Of a stretch of DNA of 64,000 nt, positions 19,278 through 26,599 are shown one piece after another; within the stretch, counting starts at the first letter, position 1, and the number at the start of each line of letters is the position of its first letter. The position numbers were made by a program, and so were the translations under genes. The notes beneath the pieces were generated by a model, which saw nothing but the letters and a program-made list of their open reading frames with translations, made no database searches and was not told the DNA's origin. The stretch is from positions 62,001 through 126,000 of the forward strand of contig NZ_WKJK01000002.1 of the NCBI RefSeq assembly GCF_009674535.1. The letters are read 5' to 3'. This DNA is from Duganella guangzhouensis. Lineage in GTDB: Bacteria; Pseudomonadota; Gammaproteobacteria; Burkholderiales; Burkholderiaceae_D.

Positions 19278-19793
19278 CTATCCGGTTGCGTATTCGGAAT
19301 ACTCACTGGCCCGATGAGCGCTGATGCCGTGCTCCTGCTCCAGGAACAAAGTATGCGCTGCAGGATGCAGCTGGAATTCCGGCCGCGTGTCCGGGCCGGT
19401 CAGATGGAGATTTCCAGCCAGGCCAGAAGTCGATGCATGGAATGGCAGCGCGTTGGCCAGCGTGGCAGGGAACGCCGGCTCTTGCGTCTGATCCGGCTCA
19501 CTCCACAGCTGACGAATCCGATCAAACGTCGGCCGCGACACTTCCAGCCAGACCCCGACCGAGTACGACTCGCCCCACTCTTCCACAGACAGCGGCAGCA
19601 AGCCCCTCACGAAATAGCGATGGCTGGCGTCATCGTCGCCCCAGATCGCGCACAGATCATTGTTGGCCTGCGTCCGCTGCTCGCGCTCTTCTCGCGGCAC
19701 CAGCAAAAAATCATCCGGACGCTTAAAGCTCAGCTCAATATCGCTGATCGAATGCTGCTCACCGCAGCTGGAACATATCGCAAGTTCTGTCAT
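19278..19793 (-). CDS. DUF2199 domain protein
   Basis: 171 residues matching the DUF2199 family: a short zinc-ribbon-like start (CSSCGEQH), RYFVRGLLPLSVEEWGESYSVG-type central motif (conserved in the family) and the LHPAAHTLFLEQEHGIS end. Function unknown; the family is common near secreted-toxin immunity genes and in accessory DNA. It is the first of a run of small - strand genes and lies 9 nt downstream of a VOC protein gene. Confidence 0.85.
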   Translation of the reverse strand: MTELAICSSCGEQHSISDIELSFKRPDDFLLVPREEREQRTQANNDLCAIWGDDDASHRYFVRGLLPLSVEEWGESYSVGVWLEVSRPTFDRIRQLWSEPDQTQEPAFPATLANALPFHASTSGLAGNLHLTGPDTRPEFQLHPAAHTLFLEQEHGISAHRASEYSEYATG

Positions 19794-19802
19794 AAATTCA
19801 AT

Positions 19803-20153
19803 TTAGTTTGCCTGCCCGATCCAGAGGCGATTGCCATCTGGATCTTCAATGCGGAACTCCGTCATGCCGTAAAAGGTTATTTCCAGCTCCGGCAGGGGCA
19901 AGCCGTTATCGCGTGCGCGGCGGTGGAACTCCTGCAGGTTTTCCGGGTACAGGTACAGCACCGCAATCCGGGGTATGCCCGGATGATGGTTGATAGACTG
20001 GTCCAGCATGAGCTGCACCTCGCCACAGCGCAGCATCGCCCAGCCCCATTCATCGTTGCGGCTCTCCACCACGAAACCGAGCTTTTCGTAAAACACCACA
20101 CTGGCCGGCATGCTGGCAACCGGCTGCATGGGAACCAGACGACTGAGACTCAT
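19803..20153 (-). CDS. VOC-fold (glyoxalase/bleomycin-resistance-like) protein
   Basis: 116 residues, one vicinal-oxygen-chelate module: MPASVVFYEKLGFVVESR, WAMLRCGEVQLML and the C-terminal EFRIEDPDGNRLWIGQ. Such proteins include metal-dependent lyases, dioxygenases and antibiotic-binding resistance proteins; substrate cannot be inferred. It lies 9 nt downstream of the YciI-like gene on the same strand, so the two are probably cotranscribed. Confidence 0.88.
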   Translation of the reverse strand: MSLSRLVPMQPVASMPASVVFYEKLGFVVESRNDEWGWAMLRCGEVQLMLDQSINHHPGIPRIAVLYLYPENLQEFHRRARDNGLPLPELEITFYGMTEFRIEDPDGNRLWIGQAN

Positions 20154-20162
20154 GTCACCTCC

Positions 20163-20504
20163 TCAGGACTGCGGATCGAACTGGAACTCGCGCAGCTCCT
20201 GCTCGCAGCGACAGGCTTGCGCGATGCGCGCAGCCCATGCGATGGCATCGTCACGCGTCGGCAGCTCAAGCACGGTGAAACCGCCATTCAGCGGCGGCGC
20301 CCACGGATAGCCGCCTTCAGCGAACGCGCCGTCAGCAGCGACCAGCACTGGCGCCACACTTTCGTTGATGCCGCCGGCGAACACATACACGCCCGCCGCC
20401 TTCGCCTCCTCGATCACGGCGTGGGCGTCGCGCCCCGCCGCCAGCAACTCGTCACCAGTAACGAGCATTGCCGCGCTGGGGAAGGAAATCAGATACTTGG
20501 CCAT
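20163..20504 (-). CDS. YciI-like (DGPF-domain) protein
   Basis: 113 residues of the YciI/DGPF family: MAKYLISFPSAAM, a GGINESVAPVLV segment and a terminal helix with WAARIAQACRCEQELREF. A typical PYTEAKEHIGGF-like motif is represented by GGYPWAPPLNGGFTVLEL. Members are found beside ECF sigma factors, but none is here. Function unknown. ATG at 20504 is preceded by AAGGAGCG. Confidence 0.86.
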   Translation of the reverse strand: MAKYLISFPSAAMLVTGDELLAAGRDAHAVIEEAKAAGVYVFAGGINESVAPVLVAADGAFAEGGYPWAPPLNGGFTVLELPTRDDAIAWAARIAQACRCEQELREFQFDPQS

Positions 20505-20519
20505 GTCGCTCCTTTTGGC

Positions 20520-21134
20520 TTAACCTGCGGTCCGCTCTAGCTTGAGTGCATCATAAGCTTTGCCGTCGATGATATCACCGTCCTCCGGAACGCCGCGTTG
20601 CCAATCCGCTTGGGTGAAGGCCGGCGCAATCAGCTCCGGCTCCAGCACTTGGCCGGCGCAATGAATATCGATCACGTAACCGCGATCTTTGTGTCTGAGT
20701 ACTTCGAATTCCGTACAAGGGAATCGCCGAGACTGGTTTAACTCGGGATCGTCGGAGATGGGTTCGAAGTCATACAGATACTGCCCGCTGAGATACAGCA
20801 CCCGGCCATCCGCTAGCTCGATGAAGTAGTGCGAGCCTTCGTCTTCAAACTCCTCCACGCCGAACGCGCGTGTTGCGCGATATGTTTCCCGCACGAGCTG
20901 GCCCTGGCTCTCCAGATCCGCAATGTGTTCGGCCATCGTCTGCACGCGCCGGCGTGGCTTGGCGCCGCGCCGATTAAAGAGAGATAGCCCGGCAACCAAG
21001 GCACACAACATCACCGCCGCCGGCGCAAACTTGCCCCACCAAGGCCAAGGCCCGTGCGCGAAGGCGGAATCAATTGCTCCGACAGTGAGCAGCATAGAAC
21101 CAAATACGAACAAAGCGGCAAGCAGAACCCTCAT
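20520..21134 (-). CDS. Membrane-anchored protein of unknown function
   Basis: 204 residues. Two hydrophobic segments are visible (about 3-20 and 33-53), followed by a soluble domain of about 145 residues with no family I recognise (contains SHYFIELADGRVLYLSGQYLYDFEP). The topology suggests an inner-membrane protein with a C-terminal cytoplasmic or periplasmic domain. It lies 15 nt upstream of the YciI-like gene on the same strand. Confidence 0.75.
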   Translation of the reverse strand: MRVLLAALFVFGSMLLTVGAIDSAFAHGPWPWWGKFAPAAVMLCALVAGLSLFNRRGAKPRRRVQTMAEHIADLESQGQLVRETYRATRAFGVEEFEDEGSHYFIELADGRVLYLSGQYLYDFEPISDDPELNQSRRFPCTEFEVLRHKDRGYVIDIHCAGQVLEPELIAPAFTQADWQRGVPEDGDIIDGKAYDALKLERTAG

Positions 21135-21167
21135 TGCGCGAGTCCTCGATTCATTAGGATGTTGTTC

Positions 21168-21551
21168 TCAACGGTTAGCATGCTCGCCAAAGGGGAGTTT
21201 TTCCAGCTGTGAGGCCAGCGCCAGGAGATCAGGAAGCTGCGCGCCCAGCACGCGTCGACGTGCGCTGCCGTACTCGCCACATGGCACAACGTCCTCTCCT
21301 CCCAAGGACTTACATTTCGCCCCCAATCAGCAGCACTCATTGGCAAGATCAGCGACCATGCCCAAGTTCGCTCCGATTTCACCTGGCGTATTTCCCTGCA
21401 CGGCGACCAGCAGGTAGTTCACCTTCTCGCTTCGGAACTGATTCAAAGGCAGAATGGTCCCGGGCTTCTGTATCGCCGCCAGCAATTCGGGGCGGACGAA
21501 CTCCGAGAACCTGTTCTGGAGCGCGTTGGTCTTTTTAAGCCATCCAAACAT
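21168..21551 (-). pseudogene. Small gene interrupted by in-frame TGA (two open parts)
   Basis: The first part (21327-21551, 74 codons, MFGWLKKTNALQNRFSEFVR...) ends ...ADLANECC then TGA at 21327-21329. The same frame then stays open for 52 more codons to a TGA at 21168, and that part looks protein-like (LGAKCKSLGG...GAQLPDLLALASQLEKLPFG). The simplest reading is a gene broken by a nonsense mutation. Because this chromosome encodes the Sec system, UGA readthrough cannot be dismissed outright. The product is unrecognised. Confidence 0.45.
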
Positions 21552-21566
21552 TTCAGATACTCGCAT

Positions 21567-21890
21567 TTAAAGTGAGATATTTGCGCGTAGCACCACCGAC
21601 AATCCCAGGCTAAGCACAAACGCTACGCAAACGAAGAAACACTGCAATGCCCAACCTTCGGGGACTTTCGCAAGGGGTCGACTCGGCACGCTCAAGAATG
21701 ACGCAACCAAACTCACAATCGGCTTCACGGGGCGATCATCTTTGACGCCTAGATTGGCGATGAAGCCGAAGATCAATGTCGCCAAGATCGCGGCGAGAAA
21801 CGCAGGTATAAACCAAGCATCGGGCAATAAAAACACCCAGCTCATTCCAGCGGCAATCGCACTGAGAATCCAGAGTACCAAGCCGTTCAT
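21567..21890 (-). CDS. Small membrane protein, unknown function
   Basis: 107 residues with three or four hydrophobic segments (about 4-20, 22-45, 60-72, 84-102). I use the ATG at 21890 rather than an upstream alternative because a GCCCAAC core-like heptamer lies at 21897, and cassette genes in this array start just after such sites. The heptamer itself is not part of a clear hairpin. No family recognised. Confidence 0.6.
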   Translation of the reverse strand: MNGLVLWILSAIAAGMSWVFLLPDAWFIPAFLAAILATLIFGFIANLGVKDDRPVKPIVSLVASFLSVPSRPLAKVPEGWALQCFFVCVAFVLSLGLSVVLRANISL

Positions 21891-21963
21891 TTCATAGCCC
21901 AACGTGGTTGTTCGGCGACGACTGCATAATACGCGAGCTTCTTCATAGTTCTACCTTTCACAC

Positions 21964-22263
21964 TTAGGCATACCAAGCCCCTGATTTAAAACGGTGTGGG
22001 ATTTCTTGACCAAAAGGATCATCAAAACCTAGAGCTTCAAGTTCAACAAACCAGCGCTCACGAAGGGACTCGGGAAGCTCAGAGCCGCACCAAGGGCAAA
22101 ATGCAATACTGATCGAGCTAGACCCGCCATCATGAATCCATAGCCCATACTCTCGGAACTTCTCCGAGTAGGAAACGAGCGCGTCAGGGCACGCCTCGGG
22201 TTCCGAATGAACTTCGCATGAGAAGCTCGCATGGTAATCCATCGAAGTACAGCAATGCTTCAT
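21964..22263 (-). CDS. DUF6980-type protein (CPWCG motif)
   Basis: 99 residues with a cysteine-rich N terminus (MKHCCTSM, EACPDALVSYSEKFREYGL), then HDGGSSSISIAFCPWCGSELPE and WFVELEALGFDDPFGQEIP. The paired cysteines could bind a metal. I recognise the family by these motifs; its function is not known, and it is frequent in accessory DNA. The ATG lies 6 nt after the attC core at 22270, the position expected for an integron cassette gene. Confidence 0.75.
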   Translation of the reverse strand: MKHCCTSMDYHASFSCEVHSEPEACPDALVSYSEKFREYGLWIHDGGSSSISIAFCPWCGSELPESLRERWFVELEALGFDDPFGQEIPHRFKSGAWYA

Positions 22264-22269
22264 TGTGTG

Positions 22270-22348
22270 GTCTCACTTGATTGCTCAGCGGTGCGCGCGA
22301 GCGTGCGAAGCCTGCTGTGGCGCATCCACTGAAGCTGAAGATTAGGGC
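22270..22348 (-). repeat. attC recombination site (integron cassette boundary)
   Basis: The core-like heptamer GTCTCAC (22270) and ATTAGGG (22341) bound an imperfect hairpin. GCT-CAG-CGG-TGCGC on one arm pairs with an arm that has two extra unpaired bases, the signature extrahelical bases of attC. The stop of the gene at 22342 falls within the site, as is common in cassettes. Confidence 0.7.
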
Positions 22349-22617
22349 TGCGTTTGTATGGCAACGACTGTGAATTCACTATCACCAACCTCAATACATT
22401 TGCGCCAAACGTGTTTGATGTTTTCCACCGCGATGAAATCACCTCGATATGCCTTCGATACCAATTCTTTGTAAAGCGGAGGCGTAAGCCCTGGCAGCGC
22501 CCCTACAGGAATATTTGAGCACCACGATGAAATGAAACCCTTGAAATTGCTGTGAGTTCCTTGTGTCACGCGGCTAGCCCCTTTGTAAGAAACGATGTAT
22601 GTGTAGAGCGGCACCAT
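22342..22617 (-). CDS. Cassette gene, unknown function
   Basis: 91 residues, no signal peptide or membrane segment, no recognised family. It starts MVPLYTYIVSYKG and has a central GALPGLTPPLYKELVSKAYRG. AGGAGGG precedes the ATG. The stop lies inside the attC at 22270-22348. The compact small-protein layout fits an integron cassette. Confidence 0.6.
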   Translation of the reverse strand: MVPLYTYIVSYKGASRVTQGTHSNFKGFISSWCSNIPVGALPGLTPPLYKELVSKAYRGDFIAVENIKHVWRKCIEVGDSEFTVVAIQTQP

Positions 22618-22658
22618 TCCCTCCTAATATGAAAAGTGGCGGACTGCAAGGTTAGAGA

Positions 22659-23009
22659 TCAGAGCCATTCTCCTGTTAACGCCATGCTACCAATGAAAAC
22701 CGTTTGAACCATACAAAATAGGCTTACGATCTGCAAAAGATGCCAACGTTTCGGACCAGGGAAGTAAACGAAAGCATAGGCGATCGAAGCAAGCGAAATG
22801 ATGTGCAGAAGAAGATAAGGCGTAGCAGCCCAAGCGTGGGATGCTTGCGTCATCTGCCAATAGGCTAAAGCTCCGATGTAGAGCAACGCTGCGAACATCC
22901 CATGCAACGAGAAGAGCAGGCGAACCCAAAGTCGAGACTCATCATCTCCTTTGGAAAAATACACAATACTAACTGCCAACATAATGAGTGGAGAAAGGAA
23001 AAGTCCCAT
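22659..23009 (-). CDS. Cassette gene, four-helix membrane protein
   Basis: 116 residues with four predicted membrane segments (about 3-18, 28-48, 62-82, 90-112), no recognised family. The ATG at 23009 lies 4 nt after a degenerate attC. At the 3' side only a shortened core pair remains (CTCTAAC-like at 22651-22657 and ATTAGGA-like near 22622), perhaps a truncated attC. Confidence 0.6.
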   Translation of the reverse strand: MGLFLSPLIMLAVSIVYFSKGDDESRLWVRLLFSLHGMFAALLYIGALAYWQMTQASHAWAATPYLLLHIISLASIAYAFVYFPGPKRWHLLQIVSLFCMVQTVFIGSMALTGEWL

Positions 23010-23013
23010 ACCA

Positions 23014-23075
23014 TGCTCTGGCTTCTGCGATCAGACGGATGCGTTTCGCACATCGTGTGCAGCACTTGGTTGAGC
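23014..23075 (-). repeat. Degenerate attC-like site
   Basis: GTTGAGC at 23069-23075 is a good core site. The opposite end near 23014 is degenerate. Between them ATGCG-TTT-CG(CA)CAT-type partial pairing is visible. Its placement, between the start of one gene and inside the 3' end of the next, is where an attC is expected, but the hairpin is weaker than in the other sites. Confidence 0.4.
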
Positions 23076-23390
23076 GTTCGGACGCTCGGCAAAAATAGCG
23101 ACAGCAATTGTGATGAAGGTAGCCAATCTCAGAACGTATAAGGCAGAGAAAATCCAGAACAGATCAGTCCTATCTCTTGCGGAATTACTGTCAATGGCAA
23201 ACGTATACTGCTGCACTACCGAGAGGACTATCTCAAGAAGTAAGCAAGCGAAACCTACGGTTGCCCAACGGGCGGCACGCGGATACAACGCCCTCCGCGA
23301 AAACGATAGCACCAATCCGGCAATAGCCACGGCCAGGAACGGCAAATTTGGTATTGCCAAGCCGAGTAACAGTGGTGCGCTGCTGTTCAT
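23031..23390 (-). CDS. Cassette gene, membrane protein of unknown function
   Basis: 119 residues with three hydrophobic segments (about 7-29, 42-62, 79-99) and an Asn/Ala-rich tail that is encoded within the attC-like site at 23014-23075. No family recognised. The stretch 23391-23482 upstream contains a weak GGTAGGC core-like heptamer at 23458 but no convincing hairpin. Confidence 0.55.
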   Translation of the reverse strand: MNSSAPLLLGLAIPNLPFLAVAIAGLVLSFSRRALYPRAARWATVGFACLLLEIVLSVVQQYTFAIDSNSARDRTDLFWIFSALYVLRLATFITIAVAIFAERPNAQPSAAHDVRNASV

Positions 23391-23482
23391 TTCTTATCCT
23401 TGTTAAAAATTTTTCTTGGCAAAGTGATCCGATACACACCGTACGTGTTGATGACTTGGTAGGCAACTGAGGCGACGCCTTA

Positions 23483-23815
23483 CTACTCCGATCTGTACAC
23501 ATACCGCGATACCAACTTACCCTCTCGTGAATAACCGAACGCGAACGCATGCAAGAAGAAGTTGTAACGCACCCATTTCTTGCACTCACCGTTATTCTTC
23601 GGAGGATTGGCTTGGTCACCGTTCCACCAAAGATGTTCACCACACTCCAGCACCTCGTCCGGCAGTCCGAGTTTTTCTAAAACAATTTGTTCGCTCTGCC
23701 CTAATTCAGCATTATCGTACGTAGACTGAGCGCGGGCTTCGCGCAACATGTACTGCCCACAACTACCGAGGGCAAGTACAAGAACACAAACGAGCAGAGC
23801 TTTGACGATTCGCAT
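23483..23815 (-). CDS. Putative lipoprotein
   Basis: 110 residues. The N terminus (MRIVKALLVCVLVLALGSCG) is a lipoprotein signal peptide with lipobox LGSC, so Cys19 should be lipidated and the protein membrane-anchored. The mature part has DNAELGQSEQIVLEKLGLPDEV, reminiscent of small SmpA/OmlA-like folds, and four Cys. I do not assign a function. It lies within the cassette array. Confidence 0.65.
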   Translation of the reverse strand: MRIVKALLVCVLVLALGSCGQYMLREARAQSTYDNAELGQSEQIVLEKLGLPDEVLECGEHLWWNGDQANPPKNNGECKKWVRYNFFLHAFAFGYSREGKLVSRYVYRSE

Positions 23816-23881
23816 TGGCTTGCCTAGTGACGTTGGGCCGCAGATCGAGGCTTGCCGAGGGCTGCTGGATTGAACGACCGG

Positions 23882-24202
23882 TTATACACTAAGGGCACCG
23901 TTGGTGTACATGCGCAGATTGTCGGCGTCTATTTCACGCACAGTATCCGTGATCAGCTTCTCGATCCCCGCCGCTCCATCTGATGATGTCGGCAAAACCG
24001 AGTGATCTAACTCTGGATCGAGCACCCAAGTGACGAATGCGCGATCAAGGAACACATACGAACGATACTGCTTCGTAGCCACCAAATAACAAACGTGAAT
24101 AATGTACTGTTGGCCGTGAGCGAAGTGCGATTCTTGCTTCAAGTGGGCAAACATCACGCCAGGCTCCGTCTCCTCAATTATTTTTTCGATCTCAACCAGC
24201 AC
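23882..24202 (-). CDS. Unknown small protein
   Basis: 106 residues, soluble, no recognised family (contains YIIHVCYLVATKQYRSYVFLDR). The start is GTG at 24200-24202, supported by AGGAG about 6 nt upstream. It begins only 15 nt after the stop of the upstream gene with no attC between, so the two may belong to one multi-gene cassette. Confidence 0.55.
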   Translation of the reverse strand: MLVEIEKIIEETEPGVMFAHLKQESHFAHGQQYIIHVCYLVATKQYRSYVFLDRAFVTWVLDPELDHSVLPTSSDGAAGIEKLITDTVREIDADNLRMYTNGALSV

Positions 24203-24217
24203 GGTCGCTCCTAAATA

Positions 24218-24616
24218 CTAATTCGGTTGCGTCGAAAGCATCCGTTGAGATGCCTGGTTAGCCTTCGCCGCAGCACGGCACTTAGCCAGGTTGGCTTCAA
24301 ATTTTGGGAAGAATGTCTCAGGCTCACAGAGCGAGCCAGGCGGCGAAATTCGACATTGGCCCACGATGAGAAAATCGGAGACCGCTTCAGTACAAGATGG
24401 GAACTTATCCAAATCAGCCCAATGACCATTCAAGAAGGTCTTGACCCGCTCGATCCCGGAAGCGAAGTAAGCGCGATCTTTTGTAGCCACGGCAGCTTCC
24501 ATCTTCGGTAGTTCAGTGGAGAGAAATTCGTCTGAGGCGATGACGAAGTCGCTCGGTCCAGCGTAAGCGTTGGCACTGAGTGAAGTCAAAGCAAGTAACA
24601 GTAGGAGCAATTTCAT
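24218..24616 (-). CDS. Exported protein of unknown function
   Basis: 132 residues. The chosen start at 24616 gives a clear Sec signal peptide (MKLLLLLLALTSLSANAYAG); upstream in-frame codons encode basic, non-protein-like sequence. The mature protein has four Cys and a FPSCTEAVSDFLIVGQC segment. This resembles small periplasmic helical proteins, but I do not name a family. It precedes the gene at 24202 in the same orientation. Confidence 0.65.
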   Translation of the reverse strand: MKLLLLLLALTSLSANAYAGPSDFVIASDEFLSTELPKMEAAVATKDRAYFASGIERVKTFLNGHWADLDKFPSCTEAVSDFLIVGQCRISPPGSLCEPETFFPKFEANLAKCRAAAKANQASQRMLSTQPN

Positions 24617-24629
24617 GGTTAGCGATGGG

Positions 24630-25088
24630 TTAAGCAGCGTCGTCAGGCGTCGTCTTGAATTCTTGGTGAGATTGCATTTGGCGATAGTAAGCAGAGTTCC
24701 TGAACAATCCTGTATAGAGTTCCGTTTTTCGCTTACCGGCTCCGATGTGAATTTCCTTACCATCGATCTCGACAACGACGCCCGATGCTGTTTCCTATTC
24801 ATCCCAGTCGCTGTCGTACGTCACTGACGTAATTTCACGGCCTGTGACGACGTAATATGGCACCCCAAAGATACGGCGAACGAACCGAACCTGAGTCGTC
24901 CCCACAATTATTTTGCAGCTAAGGCCTAAACCAACGACGAAGTAAGCAATGAGCGCAATGATGAAGAATTTCATGCTCAGAAACGGCGGCCCAAGCATGA
25001 AGCCGCCCGGGAAGAACACAATCAGCAGTATCCAGAACATCGCTACCCCATCCCGAGCAGTATGGCTAAATAAAGTGGACTCGGACAT
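24630..25088 (-). pseudogene. Membrane-anchored cassette gene interrupted by in-frame TAG
   Basis: The first 97 codons (24795-25088) encode two hydrophobic segments (about 17-35 and 37-58) and a soluble end, ...VTYDSDWDE, then TAG at 24795-24797. The same frame continues open for 54 codons to TAA at 24630 and reads like the rest of a domain (VVVEIDGKEIHIGAGKR..., TGLFRNSAYYRQM). The ATG at 25088 is 2 nt after an attC core, a classic cassette start. I read this as one gene with a nonsense mutation, although the first part could be translated alone. Confidence 0.5.
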
Positions 25089-25090
25089 AA

Positions 25091-25163
25091 ATCTAACGGG
25101 CACCATAACCAACGGCTGGAGCGCTCAGCGCGTAAGCCGTCCGGTTGATTAGTTTGTTTGAGC
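25091..25163 (-). repeat. attC recombination site
   Basis: A perfect core ATCTAAC lies at 25091-25097, and a GTTTGAGC-type core with one extra T ends at 25163. Inside, AACC-A-ACGGCT pairs with AGCCGT-CC-GGTT, leaving an unpaired bulge. The site separates the genes at 24630-25088 and 25164-25475. The downstream gene starts 2 nt beyond the core. Confidence 0.7.
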
Positions 25164-25475
25164 TTACCATCGCGGCTGCTCCGGCTTGGCCTGCATGCAT
25201 GCGGCAGGAAGCTCTTTCTCGATTTGCGCTAGTCTCTCCTCGTACCGAGGGCCCAAAACGCGAAGTTCGCCGTTTGTTCGCTCAATGAGGATCGGGACAT
25301 TCCCAACGAGCGCCGCTGAGAGGTTTGTCGCATCGGCGATGAACTCTTTTGAGTTATAGAAGAACACCCACCCATATGGGAGCGCTTGCGTTTTCTCTGG
25401 CCAGATCGAAGCCTCATCATCCGATACGGCTCGGACCCAGGCTTCAGCAACTTGTCGTGCCATCGCAAAATTCAT
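25164..25475 (-). CDS. YrhB/Imm35-like domain protein
   Basis: 103 residues. The pattern YGWVFFYNSKEFI... followed by GNVPILIERTNGELRVLG matches the YrhB-type fold described as a small chaperone-like or polymorphic-toxin immunity domain (Imm35). Most bacterial examples are immunity-like; no toxin partner is visible here. It starts 13 nt after the attC core at 25489, and its stop abuts the attC at 25091-25163. Confidence 0.6.
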   Translation of the reverse strand: MNFAMARQVAEAWVRAVSDDEASIWPEKTQALPYGWVFFYNSKEFIADATNLSAALVGNVPILIERTNGELRVLGPRYEERLAQIEKELPAACMQAKPEQPRW

Positions 25476-25488
25476 CGAAGATCTCTGC

Positions 25489-25553
25489 GTTCAAGGTGAC
25501 TGGCTGCCGGAACGCGCAGCGTGGAGGCAGTCCAGTTCACCGCTAGGTTGAGC
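25489..25553 (-). repeat. attC recombination site with two extrahelical bases
   Basis: Core GTTGAGC at 25547-25553 and degenerate core GTTCAAG at 25489. Between them GTGA-CTGG-CTGCC pairs with GGCAG-T-CCAG-T-TCAC, which has two extra unpaired bases. Two extrahelical bases in one arm are the structural hallmark of attC and determine which strand is recombined. Confidence 0.82.
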
Positions 25554-25556
25554 TGC

Positions 25557-26048
25557 TTACCGCTTTTGTTTAATTGGACCGACATAGTCTATATAGCGGC
25601 TACCTGGGCCATCGCGAAAGAATAGGTTGCAACCCTTATCGTACGTAATTTCAAGCACGACCCGAACCGAGCCAGTCTTAGTTTCAACAGCCTTCTTGAT
25701 TGCGAAGAAGACCGCTTGCTTGGCCTTGATATCGGCAGTCTTCTCTTTTTCGATAGTCATGGGCATGCGCACAATATAATTACTTTTGCAGCCAAGCCCA
25801 ATGTCCAAATCCCTCGCGGGGATGAACACCTCAAACTGCCCATAATTAAAGTTCTTCGAGTTTTCATCTAGCCGTTCGCGGCGGATCTCCAGTGCATTAG
25901 GTAGAAGAGTGTTTTCAGAGGAAAGCGCTACCTCAAAGTGACGAAACTTCGTTCCGTTTCTCGTTATCGTGTGAATCTCCGACGCGCTAGCAACAGCAAG
26001 CAGCGGCGCCATAATCGCAGCAAGGGCAACATATTTGAGTAGTCGCAT
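25557..26048 (-). CDS. Exported cassette protein, unknown function
   Basis: 163 residues. Starting at 26048 gives a Sec signal peptide (MRLLKYVALAAIMAPLLAVASA), and the ATG lies 7 nt after the attC core, which decides against an upstream start inside the attC. The mature protein is beta-rich (HTITRNGTKFRHFEVALSS..., VVLEITYDKGCNLFF) with two Cys. No family recognised. Confidence 0.68.
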   Translation of the reverse strand: MRLLKYVALAAIMAPLLAVASASEIHTITRNGTKFRHFEVALSSENTLLPNALEIRRERLDENSKNFNYGQFEVFIPARDLDIGLGCKSNYIVRMPMTIEKEKTADIKAKQAVFFAIKKAVETKTGSVRVVLEITYDKGCNLFFRDGPGSRYIDYVGPIKQKR

Positions 26049-26055
26049 AGTGATG

Positions 26056-26116
26056 GCCCAACGTACCAAATTAACCAGCGCACTTTGGCGCGTCTGGGTT
26101 GAATGCTTGGTTGGGC
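26056..26116 (-). repeat. attC recombination site (best preserved)
   Basis: Perfect complementary cores GCCCAAC (26056-26062) and GTTGGGC (26110-26116). The inner arm AAC-CAG-CGCAC pairs with the opposite arm AAC-C-CAG-A-CGCGC (read on the complement), leaving two extrahelical bases. The sequence is strongly reminiscent of xanthomonad/pseudomonad chromosomal integron repeats. The upstream gene ends inside it and the downstream gene starts 7 nt after it. Confidence 0.9.
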
Positions 26117-26505
26117 GAATTAATAGCCGCAAATTCCTTAGCAGCACCCAACACCTTTACCAATGCCTGTCGATTCTTCGGCGACTTTAACTCACCAGGC
26201 AAACGGCTTAGCCAATGCTGGTTCGGGCCGGTCTTTAGGCCACTGGCCTCCGAAAGTTGCCGGGAGGTGGGCAGAGCAGTTTGCGACAAGACTTCGATGT
26301 AATGCTCAAGTTGGGCTCCGGAGCTAAACAAAAGTTCGAAACTTTCAAACTCAACGTGCAGCACAGGAAAGCCTTTGTGCGGGACCGCCAACGGTGCTGG
26401 CGGTGTGTACACTCCAGGACTTCCTGCGACTGGCAGGTGCACCCAAAATGCACCGGGAACATTATGCCAATCAGCTCTATAGGTGAAGTGAAATTTAGCT
26501 CTCAT
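26071..26505 (-). CDS. Cassette gene, unknown soluble protein
   Basis: 144 residues, no signal peptide. The N-terminal two thirds (GFPVLHVEFESFELLFSSGAQLEHYIEVLSQ) and the segment NQHWLSRLPGELKSPKNRQ resemble a protein family I have seen often in mobile gene cassettes but cannot name. The last residues (NQAFNPDAPKCAG) and the stop are encoded within the attC at 26056-26116, a common cassette feature. Starts 10 nt after the attC core at 26516. Confidence 0.65.
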   Translation of the reverse strand: MRAKFHFTYRADWHNVPGAFWVHLPVAGSPGVYTPPAPLAVPHKGFPVLHVEFESFELLFSSGAQLEHYIEVLSQTALPTSRQLSEASGLKTGPNQHWLSRLPGELKSPKNRQALVKVLGAAKEFAAINSPNQAFNPDAPKCAG

Positions 26506-26515
26506 TTCTCAAACG

Positions 26516-26567
26516 GCCCAACTTTGACAGTCAGCGGCGCCGTCGGGCGTCCGCTGGACTGGTAGGC
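26516..26567 (-). repeat. attC recombination site with two extrahelical bases
   Basis: Core GCCCAAC at 26516-26522. The hairpin CAGTC-AGCGG-CGCC pairs with GGCG-T-CCGCT-G-GACTG, giving two unpaired bases. The second core GGTAGGC (26561-26567) is degenerate, missing one T of GTTAGGC. It separates the genes at 26071 and 26600. Confidence 0.75.
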
Positions 26568-26599
26568 TCGTGAGCGCGATGTTCTGCATTTGTAGAGCC

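Noticed and set aside
19131..20540. A 469-codon + strand frame spanning three small genes
   Set aside because: The opposite strand carries DUF2199, VOC and YciI proteins with recognisable motifs, so this is a shadow.
21300..21329. SECIS element after the TGA at 21327
   Set aside because: Only a 5-bp stem with a 9-nt loop is found, lacking the usual stem length and conserved apical bases; too weak to call.
21897..21969. A further attC between 21890 and 21964
   Set aside because: Core-like heptamers are present at both ends, but the interior does not pair and contains a small open frame with a ribosome-binding site, so I did not call it.
23821..23887. A possible attC with GTTGGGC at 23832
   Set aside because: The core is not matched by a complementary one at the expected distance and the hairpin arms do not pair.
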